Below are positions 9,183-18,658 of a stretch of 64,000 nucleotides of DNA, piece by piece. The DNA is from Crateriforma spongiae (GTDB lineage Bacteria; Planctomycetota; Planctomycetia; Pirellulales; Pirellulaceae). Each line of letters starts with the position of its first letter. Position 1 is the first letter of the stretch. The stretch lies in contig NZ_JAAXMS010000002.1 of the NCBI RefSeq assembly GCF_012290005.1, forward strand, positions 992,001 to 1,056,000. Direction: 5' to 3'. Both the position numbers and the translations under genes were made by a program. The notes under the pieces are model-generated. The model saw nothing but the letters and a program-made list of their open reading frames with translations, was not told the DNA's origin and ran no database searches.

Positions 9183-10424
9183 TCACCATCCGCCGCCCAG
9201 TTCGGTTGCCCGTTGGACGCGTTCGATGCCGATCATGAACGCAGCGGTCCGCAGCGGGATTTTCAGTTGCTGGGCCCGTTGCCAGACTTCTTCAAACGCC
9301 TCGCTCATCGTGTGATCCAGTTCCTGGCGAACGCGATCGAGGGACCATCGATAGTGTTGACGATTCTGAACCCATTCGAAATAGCTGACCGTCACGCCAC
9401 CGGCGTTGGCCAAAATGTCGGGCAACACGACCGTGCCCCGATCATGCAATTTCTTGTCGGCGACCGGATAGATCGGGCCGTTGGCCGCTTCGATGATGAC
9501 CGGTGCGGAAACCGAGTCCACGTTGTCGTCGGTGATCACGCCACCGAGTGCCGCTGGGATCAGCACCGTCGCATCACTCAGTGACAACAGCGAATCCATG
9601 GGCAGGTGTTTGGCGTGCTCGAATCCTTCCAACAATCCGTTGGGATGATGAAATTTATGGCGGATCAGCTCCGGCACGTTCAACCCATCTTCCTGATAAT
9701 AGGTGCCCGAAATATCACTGACCGCGATGATGGGAAACTGCGCGTCGTGCAAGAACTTCGCCGCGTGCGATCCCACATTGCCGAAACCTTGAATCGCAAC
9801 CTTGGTATCTTCCGGTTTGCGGCCGAGCCGTTTCATCAGTTTGACCGTCAAGATACCCACACCACGGCCGGTGGCTTCTTCGCGACCACGTGCGCCGTAT
9901 TCTTCCACCGGTTTGCCCGTGATCACCGCGGGATTGAAACCGTGGTACTTTTCCCACTGGTTTCGGAACCAAGACATCACTTGGTGATTGGTGCCCATGT
10001 CGGGCGCGGGGATATCCGTATCCGGACCGACGACATCGTGAATGCGGTCGACAAAGACGCGAGTCAGCTTTTCCAATTCACGCGACGTCAGCGTTGACGG
10101 ATCCACATCGATCCCACCTTTGGCACCGCCGTAGGGCAAATTGACGACGGCCGTCTTCCAAGTCATCAAACTGGCCAGCGCACGCGTTTCATCCAAGTCG
10201 ACTTCATGGTGATAACGCAGCCCGCCCTTCATCGGGCCACGGCTGTTGTCGTGTTGGACTCGAAAGCCGACGAAGTTTGCCAGGCACCCGTCTTCGCGTT
10301 CCAGCGTGACTTGGACCTGCAACTCACGACGTGGCAACAACAGCGTTTCGCGCAAACCACAAGGCAAATCCAAATGGTCGGCCGCCTGGTGGAAATACTT
10401 CTGGGTGGCTTCGGAGGCGTGCAT
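9183..10424 (-). CDS. gdhA: Glu/Leu/Phe/Val-type glutamate dehydrogenase
   Basis: 413 residues, the normal length of the hexameric class. It interconverts glutamate and 2-oxoglutarate plus ammonia with NAD(P). Substrate lysines are visible in PMKGGLRYH (Lys66), TWK (Lys90) and the catalytic GGAKGG (Lys102), with Asp142 in PDMGTN. The C-terminal Rossmann domain has GFGNVG (213-218). The frame is open upstream to 10604, but the family N-terminus starts at the ATG at 10424. Coenzyme preference (NAD or NADP) cannot be settled by eye. A 235-bp gap separates it from the gene upstream on the same strand, so it probably has its own promoter. Confidence 0.95.
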   Translation of the reverse strand: MHASEATQKYFHQAADHLDLPCGLRETLLLPRRELQVQVTLEREDGCLANFVGFRVQHDNSRGPMKGGLRYHHEVDLDETRALASLMTWKTAVVNLPYGGAKGGIDVDPSTLTSRELEKLTRVFVDRIHDVVGPDTDIPAPDMGTNHQVMSWFRNQWEKYHGFNPAVITGKPVEEYGARGREEATGRGVGILTVKLMKRLGRKPEDTKVAIQGFGNVGSHAAKFLHDAQFPIIAVSDISGTYYQEDGLNVPELIRHKFHHPNGLLEGFEHAKHLPMDSLLSLSDATVLIPAALGGVITDDNVDSVSAPVIIEAANGPIYPVADKKLHDRGTVVLPDILANAGGVTVSYFEWVQNRQHYRWSLDRVRQELDHTMSEAFEEVWQRAQQLKIPLRTAAFMIGIERVQRATELGGGW

Positions 10425-10659
10425 GTTGATTCCGGTTGTGACAGATGGCGGCGCGTGGGATGACGGGTCGGATTCGAAAAGCGTCCAGTCCTGCGATCCG
10501 ACGTTACCAGACCGCCGGCGACGGAGCGGTAAAAACGCATCGGGCCTCGGACGATCGATTTCGCCAAGTGATTCAATGGCTGTCCGGCCCTTTTCCCCAC
10601 CCAAACCCTACCTTGTAAACCGACGATGTGCCGAGCGGTTCACAACGCCGGTCGGGCGT

Positions 10660-12252
10660 TTATGCGGCGCGTCGACGCGGTTTCTGTGGAAGCTGTGTCC
10701 ACTGGGTCACCCGCTGAATCGACGGCGGTGAACCACCACGCAAGTAGCGTCGGCCGGCACTGGTGGCGGCAAAGGCTTCGATTTCCCGATGCAATTCGGA
10801 CGCGTCCGCACCGGCGATATCCCGCATCGTGACATAGCCTGCACCGACCAACAGCTGGATTTCACGAGCCAGCATCTTTGGCATCTCGCACATCAGCGAC
10901 GCCTGGTGTTGCCAGGTTCGGATCGTGTCGGCAGTCATCCACCGCGTTGCCAAGCGACCAGCCAGTTCCTCCGGTGACTTGGCAAGAAACTGGGCCACCG
11001 TTTGGACGCCGATTTCGGCGAAGCGATGAGCGGTTTTCGGACCGATCGACGGCGCATCGACCAGGTCGTCGCCGGCGTGCAAGCTGGGCGTGGAATTCTC
11101 CGAAGCTTCACGCGGTTGCCGACCGGCCTGTTCGGCGGCAACGGTTTGATCGGAATCGGCGGTGCGTGTGGTGTCGTTTGCTTCCGAACGATTGGCGGGG
11201 AACGGGATGGTCGACGGCGCGGCGGCGGATTGCCCGGCCGATGACTTGGCGGATTCGGTGGTGATCGTTTCGTCGATCGCGACAGCCGTCTGTTTCGATT
11301 CCGCCTGTGCGATTCGACGTTGTTTCCAGATCTGTTCGTCGCGGCGGATCCGCATCACCCGGTCGACGATATCGATTTCGGCGGGCAGGTTTTCCAGGAC
11401 TTGCCCGGTGCGTGTGAATTCACTGATCAGCGCCGACACCGCATCCTGTTCGTCGCGATCGGCGATGCGTTTGATCCACCACTTGGCGGGTGTTTGAATT
11501 GCCGCCATCACGGCCGAAAGCGACAGGTTGGCCTTCGGGATCGGTTGCCCCAGTGCCAATTCGGTTTCCAGCGCCATTCGCTCCAGGGCTCGGGCCCAAC
11601 CGGTGATGGCAATTCCGAACAAATCCGCCAGCACGTCCCGGGTCGGATCATCCAGACCGGCCGGCGGATCCTTGGCACCCAAATCCAGACGATAAGAATC
11701 AACCAGCGTGTTGTAGCGACGATGTGCAAACTTGGCCGCGTGCAAGATCGCTTCGCCCAGCCACTGGGGGCCTTCGGAAAGCTGAAAAACGACGCGTGAT
11801 TCGTCACGCAGCCAGCGTCGATAGATGTCTTCGTAGGAAAGCGTGATCGACCATTCGATCGGACGATGCAGCACTTTTTCACGTGCGGTTTGCGCGGTGT
11901 GCAACGGCTGGATCGGGTCGGTGAAGTAGTGGCTGATCACCCCGGCGGCATGGGCCGCGTCGGAATAACGCCCATCCCTGACATATCGGAACATGCGGTC
12001 GTACCACTGGTGTGCCACACGCGGTGCGCCGCCCCAATAACCGTCTTCGACGTGAACCACATGGTTTTGAAAGTCGCGAAACCGTGTGTCGGGATCTTTC
12101 GCGCCGGTCAAATAGCGACCGTGATGCTTCAGCAACCAACCGGCCAACCGCTTGCCAGCAGCCGTCTGTACCAGCGGCAGCGCATCCAGGGCGAAGAAGT
12201 GGTGCGTGCTGCGGCAATGGGCGGCGCGCAAAATCGTCAACAGAAGGCTCAT
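10660..12252 (-). CDS. Zinc-dependent phospholipase C-like domain fused to DUF4332 helix-hairpin-helix domain
   Basis: 530 residues. The N-terminal ~280 residues resemble the zinc-dependent phospholipase C / S1-P1 nuclease fold: conserved His/Asp ligands appear in RDFQNHVVHVEDGYWG and in AAGVISHYFTDPIQPLHT (about 100-122). No signal peptide is evident, unlike secreted phospholipases C. A linker rich in Ser, Thr and Ala (about 330-400) leads to a C-terminal DUF4332-type domain with helix-hairpin-helix character (SIGPKTAHRFAEIGVQTVAQ), which in other proteins contacts nucleic acids or partners. The 103-residue gene lies 46 bp upstream on the same strand. Real substrate unknown; a nuclease role is as plausible as a lipase role. 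Confidence 0.75.
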   Translation of the reverse strand: MSLLLTILRAAHCRSTHHFFALDALPLVQTAAGKRLAGWLLKHHGRYLTGAKDPDTRFRDFQNHVVHVEDGYWGGAPRVAHQWYDRMFRYVRDGRYSDAAHAAGVISHYFTDPIQPLHTAQTAREKVLHRPIEWSITLSYEDIYRRWLRDESRVVFQLSEGPQWLGEAILHAAKFAHRRYNTLVDSYRLDLGAKDPPAGLDDPTRDVLADLFGIAITGWARALERMALETELALGQPIPKANLSLSAVMAAIQTPAKWWIKRIADRDEQDAVSALISEFTRTGQVLENLPAEIDIVDRVMRIRRDEQIWKQRRIAQAESKQTAVAIDETITTESAKSSAGQSAAAPSTIPFPANRSEANDTTRTADSDQTVAAEQAGRQPREASENSTPSLHAGDDLVDAPSIGPKTAHRFAEIGVQTVAQFLAKSPEELAGRLATRWMTADTIRTWQHQASLMCEMPKMLAREIQLLVGAGYVTMRDIAGADASELHREIEAFAATSAGRRYLRGGSPPSIQRVTQWTQLPQKPRRRAA

Positions 12253-12298
12253 CGAAAGACCCGACTTTTCAAACCCGGCCTTTGCCGGCGGCGTGAAA

Positions 12299-12610
12299 CT
12301 ATGCAGCGGTACGCTTGCGGGCGATCACCGCGTTGACGTCGATCCCATAGACCGCCGCACGACGCGACAAACCGCGGACGAACGCGTCACGGCCGCCGGG
12401 AACCGAATCCGCCGAATCCCAACGCCGGGTGAACGCATCGACCGACAGCAATCGCAGCGGCCAGTGCCCTCGCGGCGGTTTTTCATCACCGAACATCGCG
12501 ATCAAACGATGCCCGTGATCGGCTCGCGCGATCGCGGCGTACACGGAGTACAAATCACCACAGTTCAATCCGTTCAGGTTTTGTAGTGGACCGATCGCCA
12601 TAACAGGCAT
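12299..12610 (-). CDS. Small conserved-looking hypothetical protein
   Basis: 103 residues starting at ATG 12610. The composition is that of a real globular protein (alternating hydrophobic residues, motifs such as NCGDLYSVYAAIARADHGHRL and MFGDEKPPRGHWPLRLLSVD), unlike the Arg-rich antisense frames around it. It ends 46 bp before the phospholipase-like gene on the same strand and may share its transcript. No family recognised, no signal peptide or membrane segment. Confidence 0.5.
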   Translation of the reverse strand: MPVMAIGPLQNLNGLNCGDLYSVYAAIARADHGHRLIAMFGDEKPPRGHWPLRLLSVDAFTRRWDSADSVPGGRDAFVRGLSRRAAVYGIDVNAVIARKRTAA

Positions 12611-12870
12611 CCTTTTGTGTCAAGCGAAGGCAGTTCGGTGGGACAACAGCGGTAAAGCGGTTGTGCCATTTGCCGCACGGCAAAGGCAAGACGGATTTCC
12701 GCCCGGCGGATCCGAATTTTCTCGTGGGGATCCGCCCGACCAGACCGGCGGCCGTGGACAGCGCCGGCCATTGCCCGAAGTCGACGAAAACGGATGAAAT
12801 ATCGTCACCACCGCGTCGGCGATCACCTCGCTGGTGGGTCTGCAATTTGCAAGGGGCTATGCTGTCAGTA

Positions 12871-12874
12871 GGAG
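12871..12874 (+). promoter_or_regulatory. Shine-Dalgarno deciding the sigma factor start
   Basis: GGAG 8 nt before ATG 12883. The reading frame is open much further upstream (to 12661), but this site and the start of similarity to sigma factors place the start at 12883, not at ATG 12859 or earlier. Confidence 0.7.
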
Positions 12875-12882
12875 AACCTTTG

Positions 12883-13548
12883 ATGGCAAAATCGATTTGG
12901 CCCAGCGATGACAAAACCGACGTGCTGTTGGACGCAGCACGCGAGGGCGATTCGCGCGCGGTCAATCAGCTGCTTGACCGCCACCGCAAGCCGATTCGGC
13001 GGCTGATCGAACTGCGGCTGGACCGCAAAGTCCAGCGACGTGTCGACGTCAGCGACGTGGTCCAAGAAGTCTTGGTGGAGGCGTCTGGACGGCTGGAAAA
13101 CTATTTGACCGACCCGTCGATGGCGTTCCATTTGTGGTTACGCCAGATCGCCTGGGATCACATTATCGACACCTATCGGCGGCACCGCGTCAGCGCCAAA
13201 CGCAACATGGACCGCGAACAGCCGTTGGCCGTCGGTCCGACCGGCGGCGACGAATCGTCGATGGACCTGGCGGTCCAGCTTTGCGACCCCAAGATGACAC
13301 CGGCGGCGATCGCGACGCAGCGTGAGATCGCCGAATTGGTGGAAAAAGCGATCCACCGGCTGGATGAAAACGACCGCGAAGTGATCCTGATGCGTCACTA
13401 CGAACACTTGTCGAATCTGGAAATCGCCGAAGTCTTGAAATTGAACCCGCCGGCGGCCAGCATGCGCTACCTGCGGGCGGTCCGGCGTCTGCGACAGTTG
13501 TTGCAAGACGACCAGGCGACCGAAGACCTGAACCAGGCTGACACGTGA
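12883..13548 (+). CDS. ECF-like RNA polymerase sigma factor (planctomycete type)
   Basis: 221 residues. Region 2 appears as a helical block DVSDVVQEVLVEASGRLENY...HLWLRQIAWDHIIDTYRRH (about 50-105, -10 recognition). Region 4 is the C-terminal HTH LDENDREVILMRHYEHLSNLEIAEVL (about 160-195, -35 recognition). It should direct RNA polymerase to a specific regulon. Its stop overlaps the start of the protein kinase gene by four bases (GTGA), a strong sign of co-translation, so the kinase is the likely partner or regulator in place of a classical anti-sigma factor. No zinc-binding anti-sigma gene is present. Confidence 0.9.
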   Translation: MAKSIWPSDDKTDVLLDAAREGDSRAVNQLLDRHRKPIRRLIELRLDRKVQRRVDVSDVVQEVLVEASGRLENYLTDPSMAFHLWLRQIAWDHIIDTYRRHRVSAKRNMDREQPLAVGPTGGDESSMDLAVQLCDPKMTPAAIATQREIAELVEKAIHRLDENDREVILMRHYEHLSNLEIAEVLKLNPPAASMRYLRAVRRLRQLLQDDQATEDLNQADT

Positions 13549-15311
13549 ATCGCCAAGCCGACCGGGACGCCGCCCAGGATCGGCCCGACAACGCTGGCAC
13601 CGCGTCATCGTCCGGTCAGCATCCATCGCCCGTCGCCCCGGTTGCGACCGAAGACCTGAACCGACCGCGCAGCGAAACCCAGGAACAACGTTTGGCCGAT
13701 GTCCTGGGCCGGCTGACCGATCAGGTGTGCCGCGGGGAAATCGTTGATTTCGACCAAGCCTGTCGCGAAAACTCCGACATCGCCGACGAACTGCGGCATC
13801 TATGGGGCGCGGTGCTGATCACCGACACCGCCGGTGCGGCGCATGATCAAAACCCGGCCGCGGTGGATGGGTCCGACAGCGATGCGGGCGGCGGCGTTTC
13901 GCGATGGCGATCGTTACAGTTGCCCACCACCGTCGGCGATTACGAGCTAATCGAAGAAATCGGCCGTGGCGGCATGGGCGTCGTCTTTCGCGCGCGACAA
14001 ATCAGCCTGGAACGCGAAGTCGCCGTGAAGATGATCCTGCGTGGCCGGCTGGCCAGCGATGCGGATCTTCAACGTTTCTTGGCCGAAGCCTCTGCGACGG
14101 CGCGTTTGGACCACCCGGGCATCGTTCCGGTCTATGAAGTCGGCGACATCGAGGGTCGCCCGTTTTTCAGTATGAAGTTCGTCGCCGGCAAAACACTGGC
14201 CCAGCGAATCAAATCGGGTCCGATGCCGCAACGTGAAGCGGCGCGAATCGTCGCTGATGTGGCTCGCGCGGTCGCCTATGCTCACCGCCAAGGCGTGCTG
14301 CATCGCGACGTGAAACCCAGCAACGTTTTGCTGGGAAACGACGGCAACGCCATGATCACCGACTTTGGTCTGGCCAAACAGACCGGCGCAAAGGTCGACC
14401 TGACACGCAGCGGCATGCTGCTGGGAACCCCCGCCTACATGTCACCCGAACAGGCGGGCGGGCGGACATCCAGCGTCGGCCCTGCCAGCGACATCTACAG
14501 CCTGGGTTGCGTGTTGTATTACGCGCTGACCGGTCGCGCCCCGTTCGTCGCCGATTCGCCGATGGACCTGGTCATGCAAGTCATCGAACAAGACCCGCTG
14601 CCGCCCCGGGCGCTAAGACCGCGGGTCAATCGCGATCTGGAAATGATCGTCATCCGTTGTCTGCAAAAGCCGATGGATTTGCGATACGAATCCGCCGACG
14701 CATTGGCCGACGACTTGGAAGCCTTCTTGGCCGACGAACATGTCAACGCCAGCAGCGGTCGCTTTTCACAAGTGCTGGCCCGACTGTTCCGCGAAACCCA
14801 CCACGCCGCCGTTTTGGAAAACTGGGGCCTGTTGTGGATGTGGCACTCACTGGTGCTGATGGTCGCCTGCACGCTGACCTGGTGGATGGAATACGTCGGG
14901 GTTGCCGATCGTTTCTCCTACGTCGGGGTTTGGGTCGTCGGCTTGGGTGCCTGGGCCGCGGTGTTCTGGAAAATGCGGCAACGCATGGGACCGGTGACGT
15001 TCATCGAACGCCAGATCGCCCATGTCTGGGGATCCAGCATGATCGCGATCGGATTGTTGTTTCCTCTGGAATGGTGGCTGAAGCTACCCGTGTTGACCCT
15101 GTCGCCGATGTTGGGCGTGATCAGCGCAATGGTCTTCATCATCAAAGCGGGCATGCTGACCGGCGCGTTCTATTGCCAAGCGGTCGCGTTGTTGATCGCT
15201 TCGGTGGCAATGGCGGCATGGCCGAATTGGTCACATCTGATCTTCGGCGTCGTTTCGGCCGGATGCTTTTTCTTTCCCGGGCTGAAATACTGGCGTCGTC
15301 GCAAACACTGA
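13545..15311 (+). CDS. Membrane-anchored Hanks-type Ser/Thr protein kinase
   Basis: 588 residues. A ~130-residue N-terminal segment (with DELRHLWGAV) precedes a complete kinase domain: glycine loop IGRGGMGVV (139-147), Lys162 in AVKM, catalytic HRDVKPSN (253-260), DFGLA (273-277) and SPEQ. The last ~160 residues form about five or six hydrophobic segments ending in RRRKH, so the kinase domain should face the cytoplasm from an inner-membrane anchor. It carries no PASTA or other recognised extracellular sensor, so the membrane part itself may sense. Start is GTG 13545, overlapping the sigma factor stop. An 18-bp tandem duplication sits at its stop codon. Confidence 0.93.
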   Translation: MNRQADRDAAQDRPDNAGTASSSGQHPSPVAPVATEDLNRPRSETQEQRLADVLGRLTDQVCRGEIVDFDQACRENSDIADELRHLWGAVLITDTAGAAHDQNPAAVDGSDSDAGGGVSRWRSLQLPTTVGDYELIEEIGRGGMGVVFRARQISLEREVAVKMILRGRLASDADLQRFLAEASATARLDHPGIVPVYEVGDIEGRPFFSMKFVAGKTLAQRIKSGPMPQREAARIVADVARAVAYAHRQGVLHRDVKPSNVLLGNDGNAMITDFGLAKQTGAKVDLTRSGMLLGTPAYMSPEQAGGRTSSVGPASDIYSLGCVLYYALTGRAPFVADSPMDLVMQVIEQDPLPPRALRPRVNRDLEMIVIRCLQKPMDLRYESADALADDLEAFLADEHVNASSGRFSQVLARLFRETHHAAVLENWGLLWMWHSLVLMVACTLTWWMEYVGVADRFSYVGVWVVGLGAWAAVFWKMRQRMGPVTFIERQIAHVWGSSMIAIGLLFPLEWWLKLPVLTLSPMLGVISAMVFIIKAGMLTGAFYCQAVALLIASVAMAAWPNWSHLIFGVVSAGCFFFPGLKYWRRRKH

Positions 15312-15328
15312 TGTCGTCGCAAACACTG
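15295..15328. repeat. Direct repeat spanning the kinase stop codon
   Basis: GTCGTCGCAAACACTG occurs at 15295-15310 and again at 15313-15328 (period 18). The kinase TGA stop lies at the junction of the two copies. Confidence 0.8.
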
Positions 15329-15336
15329 TGTCGCGG

Positions 15337-16548
15337 TCATGGTCCGTCCGACTTCAACACCAACAGTGACAACTCGGGGCGGCAGTTCACGCGCAACAGA
15401 TGCACGCCGCCCAGCCCACGGGACACATGCATCGTGGTCGGCGGCTTCCAGAAATCGCCCGATGCGAATCGGCTGCCGTGAAAACTGGGACTCAGCAGTG
15501 GCCCGACCAGGGGCAACCTGCCCTGCCCGCCGTGCGTGTGACCGGCCAGCACCAGTTCAATACCGTGACGCTGGGCCCAAAAGACCTGGTCCGGGCTGTG
15601 GCTGATCGCCAGCCGAAACGGACGTTCCGATGCGTGCGTTTGTTGGGCATCGTCTGGACGTTTTCTTGGGGGCGGAGGGATCACCGGCCGGGCAAACCAG
15701 GGATGCTCGTTGCCGATCAACTCGATCGATACACCGCGTACTTCCGTCGGCAAGACACGGCTGCCCAAATCCGTCCATCCGGCGCGGTCCATCGCTTCGC
15801 GAGTCTGCCACGAATCGACCACCCGTGTGTCGTGATTGCCCAACACGAAATAGCATCCGTCACTGGCCCTTGCACCGGAGAAGATATCAAACAGCCAATC
15901 GATGCACGGTTGCTTGTCGATGATGTCGCCGGACAGAGCCATCATGTCGGGCATCCACTGGCTGGCCCGATCAACCGCGTACCGGACGTAATCTGGCGCG
16001 ACGTCGCCGGTCAAATGGATGTCGCTGAGATGGGCGATTCGATAGCCGTCCAATTCCTTCGGCAACCCAGGAACGGGCAGCAAGACTTCTTCCACCGCCA
16101 GATCGAAAATCTGATTCATCGGCAACCGAGATTGCCAGCGACATTTCAACGAACGCGGCAAGGGTCGGCCCAACGTTTTGGCCACATCGACGACTTCCAC
16201 CCGCCGTGGCGCATCGGCCCATTCCCATCGGAAGATCGGTCGCCACAACAGCCAAGGCAACCCGAACACCAACCAAGCCGCCAAGCACACACCGCCGTAA
16301 ACCGCCAACGGCCACGACAGATCTGACCAGACCATCGTTCCGGCAAACATTCGGCGGACGACATCGGGAAAGAAAACCAGTACGGCCAACAGCGTCAGCC
16401 ACATTTCGACGAACAACACCTTTTCGGTGCGTTTGATCCGGCGGCGTGGCCAACCCAACGAATTCAAGCGGTTGTAGAGCGCCAAGTGCAACCCGAAGTG
16501 CCCCAGCAACGCCGCGGCAGACAACACCCAACAAGCCATCGGATTCAT
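15337..16548 (-). CDS. Membrane-associated metallophosphoesterase (YkuE-like)
   Basis: 403 residues. The N-terminal ~130 residues contain three to four hydrophobic segments (including LLAVLVFFPDVV and LAAWLVFGLPWLLW), then a calcineurin-like phosphoesterase domain with all metal-ligand motifs: SDIHL, SGDIID, LGNHD and AGHTHGGQ. Members cleave phosphomonoesters or phosphodiesters with two metal ions; some act on lipids or UDP-sugars. Seven bases separate it from the sixA stop upstream, so the two form an operon. Substrate cannot be inferred from sequence. Confidence 0.9.
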   Translation of the reverse strand: MNPMACWVLSAAALLGHFGLHLALYNRLNSLGWPRRRIKRTEKVLFVEMWLTLLAVLVFFPDVVRRMFAGTMVWSDLSWPLAVYGGVCLAAWLVFGLPWLLWRPIFRWEWADAPRRVEVVDVAKTLGRPLPRSLKCRWQSRLPMNQIFDLAVEEVLLPVPGLPKELDGYRIAHLSDIHLTGDVAPDYVRYAVDRASQWMPDMMALSGDIIDKQPCIDWLFDIFSGARASDGCYFVLGNHDTRVVDSWQTREAMDRAGWTDLGSRVLPTEVRGVSIELIGNEHPWFARPVIPPPPRKRPDDAQQTHASERPFRLAISHSPDQVFWAQRHGIELVLAGHTHGGQGRLPLVGPLLSPSFHGSRFASGDFWKPPTTMHVSRGLGGVHLLRVNCRPELSLLVLKSDGP

Positions 16549-16555
16549 CGAAATT

Positions 16556-17068
16556 TCACAACGCTTTCGGCTTCATCCAGCCAATGCACCGAACGTCACC
16601 GCCGTCGCGGATCTGGTCCCACGTCGACGCGGATCGGGAATAGACCGCGATCGCGGCGGTCGGCATCTCCAGCGGTCGTCCCGCCAGCAGGGACGCCAAC
16701 GTTGCCATGCCGGGGTTGTGCCCCACCACCATCAGCGTTTCCGCGTCGCCGGCCGAATCGGCGATGACGCCCAAAATGCCCGCCGGTGACGCCAAATACA
16801 GTTCATCCGTGTGGATCACGTCGACCGACGGGTCCCACCGGTCGACCAAGGCGTCGACGGTTTGCCGAGCCCGAGTCGCGGTGCTGCACAGAATCCGGTC
16901 CGGCAAATCGCCCAACTGTCCGACCCAATCTGCCATCCGAGGTGCATCATGGCGGCCTCGACGATTCAACGGCCTTTTATGATCGTCCAGCCCCGCATCG
17001 GACCAGTCGCTCTTGGCATGACGCATCAACAACAGTCGCGGAATGTCCATTTCGGATCCGTTCTTCAC
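16556..17068 (-). CDS. sixA: Phosphohistidine phosphatase, SixA family
   Basis: 170 residues, a cytoplasmic histidine-phosphatase-superfamily protein with the RHG-type motif LMRHAKSDW (catalytic His17), RPLNRRG, a conserved Arg in STATRARQT and the second histidine in VVGHNPGM. SixA removes phosphate from histidine in phosphorelay or PTS proteins; which protein it serves here is unknown. ATG at 17068 gives a few extra residues compared with ATG at 17050 (MDIPRLLLM), and either could be the start. It leads a two-gene operon with the metallophosphoesterase. Confidence 0.9.
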   Translation of the reverse strand: MKNGSEMDIPRLLLMRHAKSDWSDAGLDDHKRPLNRRGRHDAPRMADWVGQLGDLPDRILCSTATRARQTVDALVDRWDPSVDVIHTDELYLASPAGILGVIADSAGDAETLMVVGHNPGMATLASLLAGRPLEMPTAAIAVYSRSASTWDQIRDGGDVRCIGWMKPKAL

Positions 17069-17206
17069 GCGACCGACCGGTCGGTTCCGGCATCGGACAT
17101 CCCTATACTGCCCGGGCGACCGTAGCAGACCGCGCTGGCATCCTTTCGCAGCGGTTTCGTTCCGGTTTGGCCACTGTCCATTCCTTTTCCGTCCTTCCAG
17201 TCAAAC

Positions 17207-18604
17207 ATGAAATCCGTAATTCCTATCGCCAATCGATCCCATCTGTTGTCGCCCGCGGTCCGTATTGCCGGATTGCCGCTGGGCCTTTTTCTGATGATCG
17301 CCGCTGTGACCACCGAGGCCCGAGCCGACGATTGGCCCGGTTGGATGGGTGCCGGCCGTGACGGTGTTTATAGCGAATCAGGGATCATCGACGCGATCCC
17401 GCCCGGCGGCCTGAAAGCCAAGTGGCGTCATCCGATCGCCGGCGGCTATGCCGGACCTGCCGTGGCCGACGGGCGTGTGTTCGTCTTCGATTACCAGCGA
17501 TCTGCCGGCGAAGCGGTCAACAGCCCCAACAGCCGCGCCAATTTGCAGGGTGTCGAACGCTTGATCGCCTTGGACGCCGAAACCGGCGAAGAATTGTGGA
17601 AACACCAATACGACTGCCCCTACAGCATCAGCTATCCCGCCGGCCCACGATGCACGCCGACCGTGGACGGTGACCACGTCTATATCTTGGGCAGCGAAGG
17701 CGACCTGCATTGCCTGAACGTCGCCAACGGCGACTTGGTTTGGGCACGCAGTTTCAAGAAAGATTTCGGTGCCGAAGTCCCGATCTGGGGCTTCGCATCG
17801 CACCCGCTGATCATCGGCGACCTGCTGTACACGATGGTCGGCGGCGACGGCCAAGGCATCGTTGCGTTTGACAAAAACACGGGCGACGTTCGCTGGAAGG
17901 CCTTGGACACCAACGCGGGTTACTGTCCGCCCACCTTGATCGAGGCCGGCGGAACGCGTCAGTTGATTGCGTTTCATCCCAACGGGATCACATCTCTGAA
18001 CCCCACCAACGGCGAAGTGTTTTGGACCGTCGACTTGGCCCCCATGTACGAAATGTCGATCGCACGTCCGATGGTCGACGGCGATCTGATGTACGCCAGC
18101 GGGATCGGCAGCGAATCCGTCATGCTGCGTTTAAGCAGTGACCAACCGGCGGCCGAAGAACTGTGGCGAGGCGAACGAGACGAAGCGTTGTATTCCAGCA
18201 ACGCGACGCCCATGTTCGTCGACGGAATCCTGTACGGCAGCGATTGCCATCAAGGATCACTGATCGCCGTCGATGCCAAAGACGGCAGTCGTATCTGGCA
18301 ATCGTTCCGGCCCACCGCGCCGGACGCCACCGAACGGCAAAAGAAAGTGGGCGTCAAACACGGCACCGCGTTCGTCACTCGATTGGGCCAGTCCGATCGG
18401 TACCTCGTGTTCGGCCAGACCGGCGACCTGATGATCGCCACACTGGATGAAACCGGCTTCCACGAACACGGCCGCTTTCATGCGGTCGATGCCACCGGCG
18501 AAGCGTTCGGCAACGATGTCGTCTGGACGCATCCGGCCTATGCCAACCGAACGGCCTACATCCGCAACGACAAAGAAATCGCCGCGTTTGATTTGTCGAA
18601 ATAG
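17207..18604 (+). CDS. Exported PQQ-like beta-propeller protein
   Basis: 465 residues. A signal peptide (GLPLGLFLMIAAVTTEARA) is followed by DDWPGWMGAGRDGVY, the common opening of planctomycete PQQ-propeller proteins. Repeated blades have the form LIALDAETGEELWKH, VAFDKNTGDVRWK and IAVDAKDGSRIWQ. Related to BamB/PQQ repeats, but a lone propeller without a dehydrogenase heme domain, so more likely a binding or scaffold protein in the periplasm than a quinoprotein enzyme. Convergent with argH; no operon partner. Confidence 0.88.
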   Translation: MKSVIPIANRSHLLSPAVRIAGLPLGLFLMIAAVTTEARADDWPGWMGAGRDGVYSESGIIDAIPPGGLKAKWRHPIAGGYAGPAVADGRVFVFDYQRSAGEAVNSPNSRANLQGVERLIALDAETGEELWKHQYDCPYSISYPAGPRCTPTVDGDHVYILGSEGDLHCLNVANGDLVWARSFKKDFGAEVPIWGFASHPLIIGDLLYTMVGGDGQGIVAFDKNTGDVRWKALDTNAGYCPPTLIEAGGTRQLIAFHPNGITSLNPTNGEVFWTVDLAPMYEMSIARPMVDGDLMYASGIGSESVMLRLSSDQPAAEELWRGERDEALYSSNATPMFVDGILYGSDCHQGSLIAVDAKDGSRIWQSFRPTAPDATERQKKVGVKHGTAFVTRLGQSDRYLVFGQTGDLMIATLDETGFHEHGRFHAVDATGEAFGNDVVWTHPAYANRTAYIRNDKEIAAFDLSK

Positions 18605-18658
18605 GACCTTGCGAAGTCACCACCGTGGCGATCGCAAGAGCCGCGCGGGACGAACCGC

